From contig QZKE01000033.1 of assembly GCA_003598015.1 (NCBI GenBank), forward strand, positions 60,616 to 124,615: a stretch of DNA of 64,000 bases. The letters are read 5' to 3'. Within the stretch, counting starts at the first letter, position 1; the number at the start of each line of letters is the position of its first letter. This document shows positions 12,446 to 21,358 of the stretch, piece by piece. Source of the DNA: Actinomycetota bacterium (lineage in GTDB: Bacteria > Actinomycetota > Geothermincolia > Geothermincolales > RBG-13-55-18). The notes below the pieces were generated by a model. That model saw nothing but the letters and a program-made list of their open reading frames with translations, was not told the origin of the DNA and made no database searches. Both the position numbers and the translations under genes were made by a program.

Positions 12446-13789
12446 CTATCCGTGTTTTATTTTGTTGGTCAGTTTTTGTACGGCGTTGTATATTTCTCTT
12501 TTCTCCTCCATCAGGGTTTTTATCTTCTCGACGGAATGGATGGTTGTGGAGTGGTGGCGACCACCGAAAGCATTGCTTATAGTGGGGAGGGATTGGTTGG
12601 TAAGCTCGCGACAGAGATACATACATATCTGGCGCGCGGTGACGAGCTGGCGGGAGCGGTTGGGACTGGTGAGCTGCTTGGTGGAAAGGGAAAAGTAGTC
12701 AGCGGTCACTTTCATGATATGGTCTATAGTGATGTCCTTCGATTCCTCTTCCGGAAGTATATCTCGCAGCACAACCTTCGCCATCTCCAGGGTGATGGTT
12801 TCCTTGGTCAGGCTGGAATAGGCGACGACCCTTATAAGAGCGCCCTCTAACTCCCTTATATTGGAGTCAAAGCGAGAAGCAATATAGTCTATGACCTCGT
12901 CAGGGACGTCTTTTTTGTCTAGGGCACACTTCTTTTTAAGAATGGCGATCCTGGTCTCCAGTTCGGGTGGTTGAACGTCTGTAATCAGGCCCCATTCGAA
13001 GCGCGAAACCAGGCGTTCCTGTATTCCACCGATCTCCTTGGGGGGGCAGTCGCTGCTCAAAATAATCTGTTTGTTGTTGTTGTGTAGGTCGTTGAAAGTG
13101 TGAAAGAATTCCTCCACCGTTCTTTCCTTGTTGGCCAGAAACTGTATGTCGTCTATGAGCAGCATGTCTATGGAACGATACCTCTTCTGAAACACCGGCA
13201 CCCTGTTCGAGGTAAGGGAGTTGATAAAGTCGTTGAGAAACTGCTCCGAGGACCTGTAAATAACCTTGAAGTTCGGATATAGCTTCTTGGTGTAATGTCC
13301 AATGGAGTGGAGAAGGTGAGTTTTTCCCAGGCCGACACCACCGTAGATGTAAAGGGGATTATAAGACGTGGGGTTCTCCGATACCGAGAGCGCGGCGGCA
13401 TGTGCAAAGCGGTTGCTGGCCCCGATAACGAAGGTATCGAAGGTGAAACGGGGGTTCAGGTCGCTGGAGGCGTCAGAACCATCCTCTTCCGCGAGGATAT
13501 TTACATCCAGATAGACGGGATCACGAGACCCCTTTCTGCGGCGATCTTTCAGGACCACCTTCACCTGGTCGACCCCGGTAAAGACCTCAGATGCAACCTC
13601 TTGTAGAAGGTTAAGGTATCTCTTGTCAACCCACTCTTTCGTGAAGCTGTTGTTGGTGTAGACGATGAGCGTGGAGCCCTCAACTTTATCTGCATGAAGG
13701 TTTTTGAACCACATGGAAGAAGAGTCGGTGACGCGCTCCTGTATAATATCCTGGCACTTATCCCATAAAAGGCTCGTTTTCGACGACAT
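12446..13789 (-). CDS. dnaA: Chromosomal replication initiator DnaA
   Basis: NPLYIYGGVGLGKTHLLHSIGHY, LLIDDIQFLANKERTVEEFFHTFN, C-terminal FGGRHHSTTIHSVEKI. Start placed at ATG 13789 (MSSKTSLLWDKC). Confidence 0.98.
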   Translation of the reverse strand: MSSKTSLLWDKCQDIIQERVTDSSSMWFKNLHADKVEGSTLIVYTNNSFTKEWVDKRYLNLLQEVASEVFTGVDQVKVVLKDRRRKGSRDPVYLDVNILAEEDGSDASSDLNPRFTFDTFVIGASNRFAHAAALSVSENPTSYNPLYIYGGVGLGKTHLLHSIGHYTKKLYPNFKVIYRSSEQFLNDFINSLTSNRVPVFQKRYRSIDMLLIDDIQFLANKERTVEEFFHTFNDLHNNNKQIILSSDCPPKEIGGIQERLVSRFEWGLITDVQPPELETRIAILKKKCALDKKDVPDEVIDYIASRFDSNIRELEGALIRVVAYSSLTKETITLEMAKVVLRDILPEEESKDITIDHIMKVTADYFSLSTKQLTSPNRSRQLVTARQICMYLCRELTNQSLPTISNAFGGRHHSTTIHSVEKIKTLMEEKREIYNAVQKLTNKIKHG

Positions 13790-13837
13790 TGGATCATCCC
13801 CCGGGGAAGGTCGCGGGCACGTCACAGCGCTATTCTA

Positions 13838-14677
13838 TTACAGCGACAGAAGGCTCTGCAAGTAGGACCTTCCCAGCTCAGAAAGGAATCTTTTTCCAGA
13901 AGAATTGGAGTAAATAAGCCCCAAATCCTGGAGTTTTATAAGATCTCGATGGGCTGTGCTCACACCCGTGTTCAACTCGGAAGACACCTGCGACGGCCCT
14001 AGCGACTCGCCCTCGGAGAGCAGGAAGAGGATGTTGTTCTGGCGCTGGGTCAGGTGGAAGGCACCCGCCCCTCCGGCCCAACCTGGTGATGGCGGGGCTG
14101 CGGAGAAGGCGAGATGGGCATAGGTCCCCCTGCCGGGATCCGACTCCAGGCGTAATTCGCCACCCAAAGAGCGCAGATCTTCCCGGGCGAGAAAGAGGCC
14201 GATGCCGACCCCGCGTATATATGACCTATGCAACTCCCGGGCGGTAGAGTAGCCAAGGTCGAAAGCAAGGTCCAGGCGATGGATGCCAGGCCCGGTATCG
14301 GATATGAATAGGTTCTTGTGCTGGGGGTCGAGGACGACCGACACAGAGCAAGGAAGGGCATGTACCAGGTTGTCGACTATCTCTTGCAGGGCTACGAGGG
14401 GCGCAATGATGTCGCGGTCCAGCAGCGCTTGAACGATTAAGGCGGAAAGCTTGCTGGCATAGTCCGAAAAGGAGCCGCCCTCGACATCAACGACCACGAA
14501 GGAACCCTCCACGTCGGGCAGGGCAACCCGGGTATGTGGCGGAAGCAGCTCCTGTTCGTGTGGCAGTCTGGTCGCCGCGACACCCAAGGTTTTCACCACC
14601 TTCTGGCAAGCGAGGAAAACACCAAGAAAGAACGGAGGAAAGCAGCGGGAAGACGGAAAAGCGCTATCGTTTTGCAC
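13838..14677 (-). CDS. HATPase_c (histidine-kinase-like ATPase) plus C-terminal winged-helix regulator
   Basis: N box ALQEIVDNLVHA, G1 ISDTGPGI, G2 RGVGIGLFLAREDLRSLGGELRLESDPGRGT, then wHTH-like FHLTQRQNNILFLLSEGESLGPSQVSSELNTGVSTAHRDLIKLQDLGLI. GTG start. Confidence 0.8.
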   Translation of the reverse strand: MQNDSAFPSSRCFPPFFLGVFLACQKVVKTLGVAATRLPHEQELLPPHTRVALPDVEGSFVVVDVEGGSFSDYASKLSALIVQALLDRDIIAPLVALQEIVDNLVHALPCSVSVVLDPQHKNLFISDTGPGIHRLDLAFDLGYSTARELHRSYIRGVGIGLFLAREDLRSLGGELRLESDPGRGTYAHLAFSAAPPSPGWAGGAGAFHLTQRQNNILFLLSEGESLGPSQVSSELNTGVSTAHRDLIKLQDLGLIYSNSSGKRFLSELGRSYLQSLLSL

Positions 14678-15099
14678 ATGGGAGCCCCCGTTGCTTGACC
14701 TGCTGGAAGTACAAGAATCGTGGGAACGAAGCTCTTGCGAGCGAACCGGAGCAAGCCTCCCAGCTGCACAAACAGTGGGTTATGCACAGTTATTTCCACA
14801 GTTGTTGATAACCCCCTCCACGATTCGAGTACTGAAGATCTTCGGACAACTCGATATTATAGCAACGGTGCACGCGGCGGTTAAGGGGCATTTCCGGCAT
14901 AGGGGAACGAGCGCGAGGAAAACGCGTAAAAGGCGAGCGTAGGGAAGGTTTGATGCGGATGGCCGCGGCGGAAGACAGCGGGTAGGCGGGAGGAGAAGGG
15001 CCTGGCGCCGATTCCCCGCCGGCAGGATCCCCCAGACCAGGTCAAATCCGCAGAAAAAGCCGGAAGCGGCCTCAAACAACCGATTAGCAGGAGCTTTCC
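14678..15099. other. oriC: Candidate origin of replication (oriC), right half
   Basis: Noncoding gap between divergent transcription units, dnaA side leftward and rpmH side rightward. Contains TTATGCACA (14780-14788), TTATTTCCACA (14790-14800), TGTTGATAA (14803-14811) and TTTTGCACA (14670-14678). Confidence 0.65.
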
Positions 15100-15128
15100 T
15101 TGACACCCCATGGGGCCATGTATATAAT
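15100..15128 (+). promoter_or_regulatory. Consensus sigma70-type promoter of the rpmH-rnpA operon
   Basis: TTGACA (15100-15105), 17-nt spacer, TATAAT (15123-15128), 35 bp before the rpmH ATG. Confidence 0.9.
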
Positions 15129-15163
15129 TTTCATGTTTTTTCGAAAGAAAGAAGAGGGAAAAG

Positions 15164-15298
15164 ATGAAAAGGACATATCAACCGAATACCAGAAAAAGGA
15201 AGAAGAACCACGGCTTCCGCAAGAGGATGAGCACAAGGTCCGGAAGGGCTATTATAAAGAGGAGGAGGCAAAAAGGCAGAAAGAGGTTGAGTGCCTGA
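15164..15298 (+). CDS. rpmH: 50S ribosomal protein L34
   Basis: Translation [44 protein letters not shown]; absent from the ORF track because it is only 44 aa. Confidence 0.99.
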   Translation: MKRTYQPNTRKRKKNHGFRKRMSTRSGRAIIKRRRQKGRKRLSA

Positions 15299-15626
15299 AA
15301 GCCCAGTGGAATCCCTGAAGAAAAGCCGCGATTTCAAGCGGGTGATCGAGGGCGGCAACAGGGAAATTATGGAAACGGTCACCATCTACAGGCTCCCCAA
15401 CCAGGCAGGAAAGACCCGTGCCGGCATATCGGTCAGCAAAAAAGCGGGTGGGAGCGTAAAGCGCAATCTCATCAGGAGAAGAATCAAGGAAGCCATCAGG
15501 AGAAACGCCCCACTTTTGCCTGCAGGAGAGGACATGGTATTCGTAGCGCGTCGCGCTATTGTAAGGGCGAGCTACGGTGACATAGAGAGGGATATCCGGA
15601 AGACAGGCGGGGGTAGGAGAAGTTGA
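15291..15626 (+). CDS. rnpA: Ribonuclease P protein component
   Basis: [13 protein letters not shown]...[29 protein letters not shown]; follows rpmH. GTG start overlapping rpmH possible. Confidence 0.95.
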   Translation: MPESPVESLKKSRDFKRVIEGGNREIMETVTIYRLPNQAGKTRAGISVSKKAGGSVKRNLIRRRIKEAIRRNAPLLPAGEDMVFVARRAIVRASYGDIERDIRKTGGGRRS

Positions 15627-15862
15627 AAACGGCGATGCGCAGGACTGTGCAGCATGCCATAAAGGCGGTGATCAGGGCGTATCAGATACTGATATCGAGC
15701 TGGCTGCCCCCCACATGCCGTTTCTATCCCAGCTGCTCGCAGTATATGCTCCAGGCAGTGGAAAGGTATGGGCCCGTGCGGGGGACCTGGATGGGATTGC
15801 GCAGGCTGGCGCGGTGCCACCCCTGGAACGATGGCGGGTATGACCCTCTACCGGAGGGATAG
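15623..15862 (+). CDS. yidD: Membrane protein insertion efficiency factor YidD
   Basis: AYQILISSWLPPTCRFYPSCSQYMLQAVERYG...RCHPWNDGGYDPLP. Confidence 0.95.
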   Translation: MKTAMRRTVQHAIKAVIRAYQILISSWLPPTCRFYPSCSQYMLQAVERYGPVRGTWMGLRRLARCHPWNDGGYDPLPEG

Positions 15863-15869
15863 ACTGACT

Positions 15870-16943
15870 ATGAACATATTCGGAGATATCTGGAACGGGA
15901 TAGTAGCTTTTCTAAATATCCTGCTGCAGGCCTTCTACAGCTTCACCGGCAACTACGGCGTGGCCATCATCCTCTTGACCGTGCTCGTGAAGCTGGTACT
16001 GCTCCCCCTCACCATCAAGCAGACGCGGTCCATGATCGCCATGCAGAAGATCCAGCCGGAGATAAAGAAGCTACAGGAGAAGCATAAGGACGACAAGGAA
16101 AAGCTTTCCCAGGAGATGATGAAGTTCTATAAAGAGAACAAGGTAAATCCCCTGGGCGGCTGCCTCCCCTTGATCCTGCAACTGCCGGTCTTCTTTGCCT
16201 TGTTCACGGTGCTCAGGAAGTACCTTCTCACCCCGCCAACGATTGTTTTGGGCAACACTTTCGCAGCCATAAAAGGGATACCCGGTTTCGCCGGACTTCC
16301 TGCAGCCTATGCGAACCTGCCCATCATCAAACAGGCGGGATTTCTGTGGATAGACAACCTGGCGGACTCAACGCGTATAGCGGACCCTTACTTTATCCTC
16401 ATCGCACTGCTGGCCGTATCTACCTGGTATTCACAGAAACAGGTGATGACCGATCCCAGGCAGAGAAACATGATGATAATAATGCCTATAATCACGGCCT
16501 TCATAGGCTGGAGTCTGCCCGCGGGAGTAGTCCTCTACTGGCTGACGACCAACATACTCCAGATAGTCCAGCAGTATGCAATGGAATACTACGACAAAAA
16601 GCACCCTAAAGAAGTGCCGAAAGCAAAGGACGGCAAGAAAGCAACCGAGGAAAAAGCTCTCGCCAAGGGCAAGGGCGAAGCGGCGAAAACCGCACCGACC
16701 CAGACAAAAGGTAAAGCGCCGGCGAAGGGCAAGGCGCCGATCAAGGGGCAAGCCAGGCCCGGTGCAGATAAGGCGAAACAGGAAGGGGCCACCCAGAAGG
16801 GCAGGCAGCCAAGCAAGCAGAAAGCCGCACCACCCAAAGGAGGAAAGCCTGCCCAGCAAGCAAGAAAACCCAAGGGCCCCCCTCCACAGCAGAAAAAGCC
16901 CCAGAAAGGTTCTGGAGGCAAAGGCGGTGCGCGAAAGAGATAG
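15870..16943 (+). CDS. yidC: Membrane protein insertase YidC/OxaI
   Basis: NYGVAIILLTVLVKLVLLPLTIKQTRSMIAMQKIQPEIKKLQEKHKDDKEKLSQEMMKFYKENKVNPLGGCLPLILQLPVF; basic Lys/Pro-rich tail. Start at ATG 15870. Confidence 0.96.
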   Translation: MNIFGDIWNGIVAFLNILLQAFYSFTGNYGVAIILLTVLVKLVLLPLTIKQTRSMIAMQKIQPEIKKLQEKHKDDKEKLSQEMMKFYKENKVNPLGGCLPLILQLPVFFALFTVLRKYLLTPPTIVLGNTFAAIKGIPGFAGLPAAYANLPIIKQAGFLWIDNLADSTRIADPYFILIALLAVSTWYSQKQVMTDPRQRNMMIIMPIITAFIGWSLPAGVVLYWLTTNILQIVQQYAMEYYDKKHPKEVPKAKDGKKATEEKALAKGKGEAAKTAPTQTKGKAPAKGKAPIKGQARPGADKAKQEGATQKGRQPSKQKAAPPKGGKPAQQARKPKGPPPQQKKPQKGSGGKGGARKR

Positions 16944-16960
16944 CAGAAGGAGAAACCGCG

Positions 16961-17416
16961 ATGGAAACGGTTGAGAGGACAGTGACTCCCAAGAGCGTTG
17001 TCGTGGACATCGTAAACCTCATGAACCTCAGAACGAGGGTGACAAGCTGGGAGGACGAAGAGGAGATCCATGTCGACGTATGGGGCGACGACCTGGGAAT
17101 ACTGATAGGCAGGGGTGGATCGACTCTGCAGGCATTGCAGGATATAGTGACGACGATCGTGCGCAGGAACATTCCCGAGGTGAGAAGGATAGTCGTAGAT
17201 GTCGAGAGATATAGGGAGAGACGCAGGCAGAAGCTGCGGGAATATGCCGAGAGAATGGCAGACAAGGCCCTGTCAACGAGAAAACCCATAAAGCTCGAGC
17301 CCATGACGCCCCGCGAAAGGAAAATCGTGCACGATGCTTTGAAGGACTTCGCCGGAGTTGAAAGTAAAAGCGAGGGAGAGGACCCACAGAGAAGGATCGT
17401 CATCTCCCCGGCATAA
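16961..17416 (+). CDS. jag: KH/R3H RNA-binding protein (Jag/KhpB)
   Basis: KH loop LGILIGRGGSTLQALQDIV; R3H part IKLEPMTPRERKIVHDALKDF; position after yidC. Jag N-terminal domain appears absent. Confidence 0.92.
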   Translation: METVERTVTPKSVVVDIVNLMNLRTRVTSWEDEEEIHVDVWGDDLGILIGRGGSTLQALQDIVTTIVRRNIPEVRRIVVDVERYRERRRQKLREYAERMADKALSTRKPIKLEPMTPRERKIVHDALKDFAGVESKSEGEDPQRRIVISPA

Positions 17417-17437
17417 GATCCACGAAACAGCATAGCG

Positions 17438-17470
17438 AGCCTGCGTTTCACGTGAAACGCAGGCTTTTTT
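17438..17470 (+). terminator. jag terminator whose stem contains a parS-like core
   Basis: Perfect 28-nt palindrome agcctgcgtttcacgtgaaacgcaggct followed by a T run; inner CGTTTCACGTGAAACG (17444-17459) matches parS TGTTTCACGTGAAACA at 14/16. Confidence 0.9.
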
Positions 17471-18341
17471 AACGGGTACTGCGGGGATTGAGCCTAAAAG
17501 CGGCAGCTGAAAGCCATTTAGCGAGTCATGTGGGTGGGGAGACTGAACGGGAAGGGGTGTCCCCGCAGGCTCTGAAGCAAACCCGCACTAAAGACCCGAG
17601 CGAAAAAGACAGGACAAGCACGTTGTTCTACGGCGGTGCCGTGCGCTTCCACGCCGGAAGAAGCGCATCAGCTCTAGGGGTCCGAGGCTGCCCCTCTCTC
17701 CGGGAACAAATATAATGAGCGGGGCAAACGCGGCCGGGAACATGGATTATGTAGCATATAGTGGTAGATATAATCGCGAAAAGGATGACGGAAACAGCAA
17801 GTTCCGCAAAAAAACAGCATTTTTGCAGTACTCAAGGGAAGAAAAGCCGATTACAGGCCTTATTCCAGCGGCACCTCAACCAATCTTCTTGGAAGAACAC
17901 GGATAAGACCGAGCGGAGGTGCCCGATTCGACACTTACCTGTTAATCGCTCAAGAAGGCGAGAAATGCAGGATCTCCACCAGGAACCTCAACCATTACTA
18001 TAGGTATAGGGCTGCCATTAAAACGTGAATGGGTAAATACGGCAGGATGATACGAAAAGCCAAATGGCAATAAAGCTCCGTCATGCTGCGATTATGCAAA
18101 AAGATTGTGCATTAGTACCAGGAGAAAAGCACCTATAGGAATGGCGACACATTTTTGATCGTTTGGGAGGGCATTCGGGGCAATTCAGGAGAAAGGCATG
18201 GACGAATTCGTTGAAATGATGCAAAATAAAAAATGACGGAAAAGAAGGCGAGACATAGTTGTGGTCGAGAATCTGGCCTCATAAAACAGCGGACAAAGCA
18301 GAAATGATGAAAACGGACAAAAAAGACGGCATTAACGAAGC

Positions 18342-18357
18342 TGTTTCACGTGAAACA
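18342..18357. promoter_or_regulatory. parS: parS site (perfect)
   Basis: TGTTTCACGTGAAACA, identical to the consensus. Confidence 0.97.
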
Positions 18358-18472
18358 AGAAAGTAAAAAAAGAAAGTCAAGCGTTTAATATATGGCGATT
18401 GTAGAAAGGGAGAAGGCAGAGTTTGTAGATCGTTGGACTAGATGGTGAGAGATAGCGGGATCTTGCTGGCAA

Positions 18473-18488
18473 TGTTTCACGTGAAACA
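18473..18488. promoter_or_regulatory. parS: parS site (perfect)
   Basis: TGTTTCACGTGAAACA, identical to the consensus, just upstream of rsmG. Confidence 0.97.
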
Positions 18489-18590
18489 GCATGGAAACGG
18501 TCATAATGCATTGCTTTGAAGATGTAGTATAAAAACAAAAAAAGGAAAGTCAGAAAATACAAAGAAACATGAACGTAGGGGAATGCAAGG

Positions 18591-19313
18591 GTGAGGAACG
18601 AAGAGAAAAAGAAGAAAATGATGCTGATAGAGAAAGAGGGCATTAGGACTGTTTTAAGAGAAGCTATAGGGCGGGCTGCAAGCAAAATGGGTTTGGATAT
18701 CGATGAGGAAAAACTGGAATGTGTGATTGCATACGCTATTGAGCTGCAGAAATGGAACAAAGCGTATAACCTGGTAGGCAGGAAAACGGGAGTCGAGGGA
18801 TTTGTCGATCTGTTTGTTGATGCAGTAACCCCGATGATGTTGCGAAATCTCTTTGATGAAGGAAAGGAGGTGCTGGATGTAGGGAGTGGCGCGGGACTTC
18901 CCGGAATACCATTATATCTTATTGCGGGACCGTTCGCCCTTACGCTGGTGGAATCTCAAAGAAAGAAAATAACGTTCCTAAGACACATATGCCGTACGCT
19001 TGATCTGCATGATGTGCGTGTTTATCCAGGAAGAATAGAAGATATGACTAGAGAAGAAGATCACCTTAACGCATATGAAATAGCTCTGGCACGCGCGGTT
19101 ATGGACCCGCTCCGCTTGTTGAGGGTTGCTAGGCCCCTGCTTTGTGAGGCCGGCCAGATAGTCGCCTTCGTAGGAAAGGGCGATGCGGAAAGGATAAGAA
19201 GGTCTGCCTTGGACCTGGAAGTGGGGGGAGTGAAGCTCGAGGCGGTGCGGTCTACTCAACGCATCGTTGGAAAAGAGAATTACTTGGCGGTTTTTAGAAA
19301 AACAGGCCGCTGA
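18591..19313 (+). CDS. rsmG: 16S rRNA (guanine527-N7)-methyltransferase RsmG (GidB)
   Basis: LQKWNKAYNLVGRK, VLDVGSGAGLPGIPLYLI, LVESQRKKITFLRHI; precedes parA. Confidence 0.95.
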   Translation: MRNEEKKKKMMLIEKEGIRTVLREAIGRAASKMGLDIDEEKLECVIAYAIELQKWNKAYNLVGRKTGVEGFVDLFVDAVTPMMLRNLFDEGKEVLDVGSGAGLPGIPLYLIAGPFALTLVESQRKKITFLRHICRTLDLHDVRVYPGRIEDMTREEDHLNAYEIALARAVMDPLRLLRVARPLLCEAGQIVAFVGKGDAERIRRSALDLEVGGVKLEAVRSTQRIVGKENYLAVFRKTGR

Positions 19314-19377
19314 CTCTGCGGCAACAACCTGGCGGCTTGTGGGCCGCCAGGAGAGGCCAGTCGCGAGGTGAGGATCA

Positions 19378-20298
19378 ATGGAAGTTGAAGAGATGGGCGC
19401 CGCTGAAGAGAAGCAGGAGAAGAGCGAGGTTGTGGATCTGGGAGAGGCGGGAGTTAGGGGGAAAACCGCGGAGGCAGGGACCAGGATGGAGGGGGAGAGG
19501 GGCGAAGCGAAGGCGGAGGAGGAGAGCGCGACGGATGTGGCGAAAGTGGTAGCCATAGCCAATCAGAAAGGGGGCGTGGGGAAGAGCACCACAGCAATAA
19601 ACCTTGGCGCCTATCTGGCCATGGAGGGCAAGCGCGTACTGGTGGTAGACTTGGACCCGCAAAGCAACGCGACAAGCGGGCTGGGTATAGGCCAGAATAC
19701 AACCGAACAGCAGATATATGATGTTCTCGTCAACGAAGTACCCCTCGAGGAGATAATAGTCCATACCTCAACTGAGGGGTTAGACCTAGCGCCCTCATCG
19801 CTCAGACTGGCGGGCGCAGAGGTCGAATTGGTATCCGTCTACTCCAGGGAGGGCAGGCTGTTGAAGAGTCTTGAGCCGGTTAAGGGCGGGTATGACATCA
19901 TCCTCGTCGATTGCCCCCCCTCGCTCGGCCTCTTGACGGTCAATGCCCTGGCTGCCGCCGATGAGGTGATGATTCCCATTCAATGCGAATACTATGCTCT
20001 GGAGGGATTGGTTCTGCTGCTGCGGACAATAGAAAAGATACGCGTCTACTTGAATCCGGATTTACGGATAGGCGGAATACTATTAACCATGCATGATGTG
20101 CGTACGAATATCTCCAAGCAGGTCATGGAGGAGGTAAGAAAACAGTATCCGAACGAGACGTTTGTGACCGTTATACCGCGGAATGTGCGTTTGAGCGAAG
20201 CCCCCAGCTATGGCCAGCCCATATCTCAATACGATCCGCTCTCGCGGGGGGCGCTGGCATATCAGAGTTTAGCGAAGGAAGTGATATCCCATGGCTAA
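19378..20298 (+). CDS. parA: Chromosome partitioning ATPase ParA (Soj)
   Basis: VVAIANQKGGVGKSTTAINLGAYLA, VVDLDPQSNATSGLG, ILVDCPPSLGLLTVNALAA; overlaps parB. About 55-aa charged N-terminal extension unless a downstream start is used. Confidence 0.97.
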   Translation: MEVEEMGAAEEKQEKSEVVDLGEAGVRGKTAEAGTRMEGERGEAKAEEESATDVAKVVAIANQKGGVGKSTTAINLGAYLAMEGKRVLVVDLDPQSNATSGLGIGQNTTEQQIYDVLVNEVPLEEIIVHTSTEGLDLAPSSLRLAGAEVELVSVYSREGRLLKSLEPVKGGYDIILVDCPPSLGLLTVNALAAADEVMIPIQCEYYALEGLVLLLRTIEKIRVYLNPDLRIGGILLTMHDVRTNISKQVMEEVRKQYPNETFVTVIPRNVRLSEAPSYGQPISQYDPLSRGALAYQSLAKEVISHG

Positions 20299-21145
20299 AA
20301 AGGGTTTGGGAAAAGGGCTTGGCGCCCTGATAACCTCCAGCACCGCCGCCGAACAGCCCAGGCATGAGATGATCCCGGTAGACAGCATCTCTCCTAATCC
20401 CATGCAGCCAAGGAGAAGGTTCAACGAGGAGAGCCTGGAGGAGCTGGCTGAATCTTTGAAAGAACACGGTCTCGTACAGCCGATTATCGTGCGGCCTTCG
20501 GGAACCGGCTACGAGATTCTCGTAGGGGAGCGCAGGTGGCGGGCGGCGCAAATTGCGGGTGCCACGTCTATTCCGGCGGTGATCAGGGAGGCCGAGGCCT
20601 CCGAATGCCTCCAGATCGCACTGGTGGAGAACCTCCATCGCGACGACCTCAATGGTATTGAAGAGGCTACCGCTTTTCGCCAGCTCGTGGAGGACTTCGG
20701 CCTGTCCCAGGATGACATATCCCAGAAGGTAGGTAAGAGCCGGTCGGCGGTAGCCAATGCCCTGCGCTTACTTCAACTTCCAGTTGAGGTTCAGGCTGCT
20801 ATCGTTGCGGAGGAGATAACCCCCGGCCATGCCCGCGCTCTGCTTGCCCTGCAGGGCGACCCTTATCAGGCGCTGCTGCTGCAGCGGATTATCGAGGAGG
20901 ATCTCTCGGTACGTCAGACCGAGGAGGTAGCCAGGAGGCGATTGGGTGGTGGCGAAGAGCCGGCACCGAGAGAGAAACCCCAATTCCTGGGAGAATACGC
21001 CGATCTGATCTCGGCTGGACTTCAGGTGAAAGTCCGTGTTATCCAGGGGAAACGCAAAGGGAAGATAATTATCGAGTTCAAAGGAGAGAAGGAGCTGCAG
21101 CGGCTGATGTCCGAAATGGGTATAGCCGCCACGGATGCGGGCTGA
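20291..21145 (+). CDS. parB: Chromosome partitioning protein ParB (Spo0J)
   Basis: KKGLGKGLGALI, EILVGERRWRAAQIAG, IALVENLHRDDLNGIEEATAFRQL, DISQKVGKSRSAVANALRLLQLP. Confidence 0.97.
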   Translation: MAKKGLGKGLGALITSSTAAEQPRHEMIPVDSISPNPMQPRRRFNEESLEELAESLKEHGLVQPIIVRPSGTGYEILVGERRWRAAQIAGATSIPAVIREAEASECLQIALVENLHRDDLNGIEEATAFRQLVEDFGLSQDDISQKVGKSRSAVANALRLLQLPVEVQAAIVAEEITPGHARALLALQGDPYQALLLQRIIEEDLSVRQTEEVARRRLGGGEEPAPREKPQFLGEYADLISAGLQVKVRVIQGKRKGKIIIEFKGEKELQRLMSEMGIAATDAG

Positions 21146-21358
21146 CAGGTATATTTTACCATGTGCTTGTGCGGCATCGTCATATCATTCCCGCATCCGA
21201 GAGTATGCCCGTGCCTCACAAGGGGTGGAATCGAGCCCCTGCCGCGAACCGGGACATGATTCTCCCACACCCCCCTCCGGCTTCGCGAAGGATTCCGACA
21301 TGTTCCCGGCAGGGGAACGAGCTCGCCAGGGAGTCGGGTTCAGTGGTGTCTTTAACCT

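Noticed and set aside
15100-15318. 72-aa plus-strand ORF over rpmH
   Set aside because: Wrong frame; the true gene is rpmH at 15164-15298.
21220-21290. tRNA-like look of ggggtggaatcgagcccctgccgcgaacc
   Set aside because: No consistent acceptor stem, anticodon arm or T-loop on either strand.
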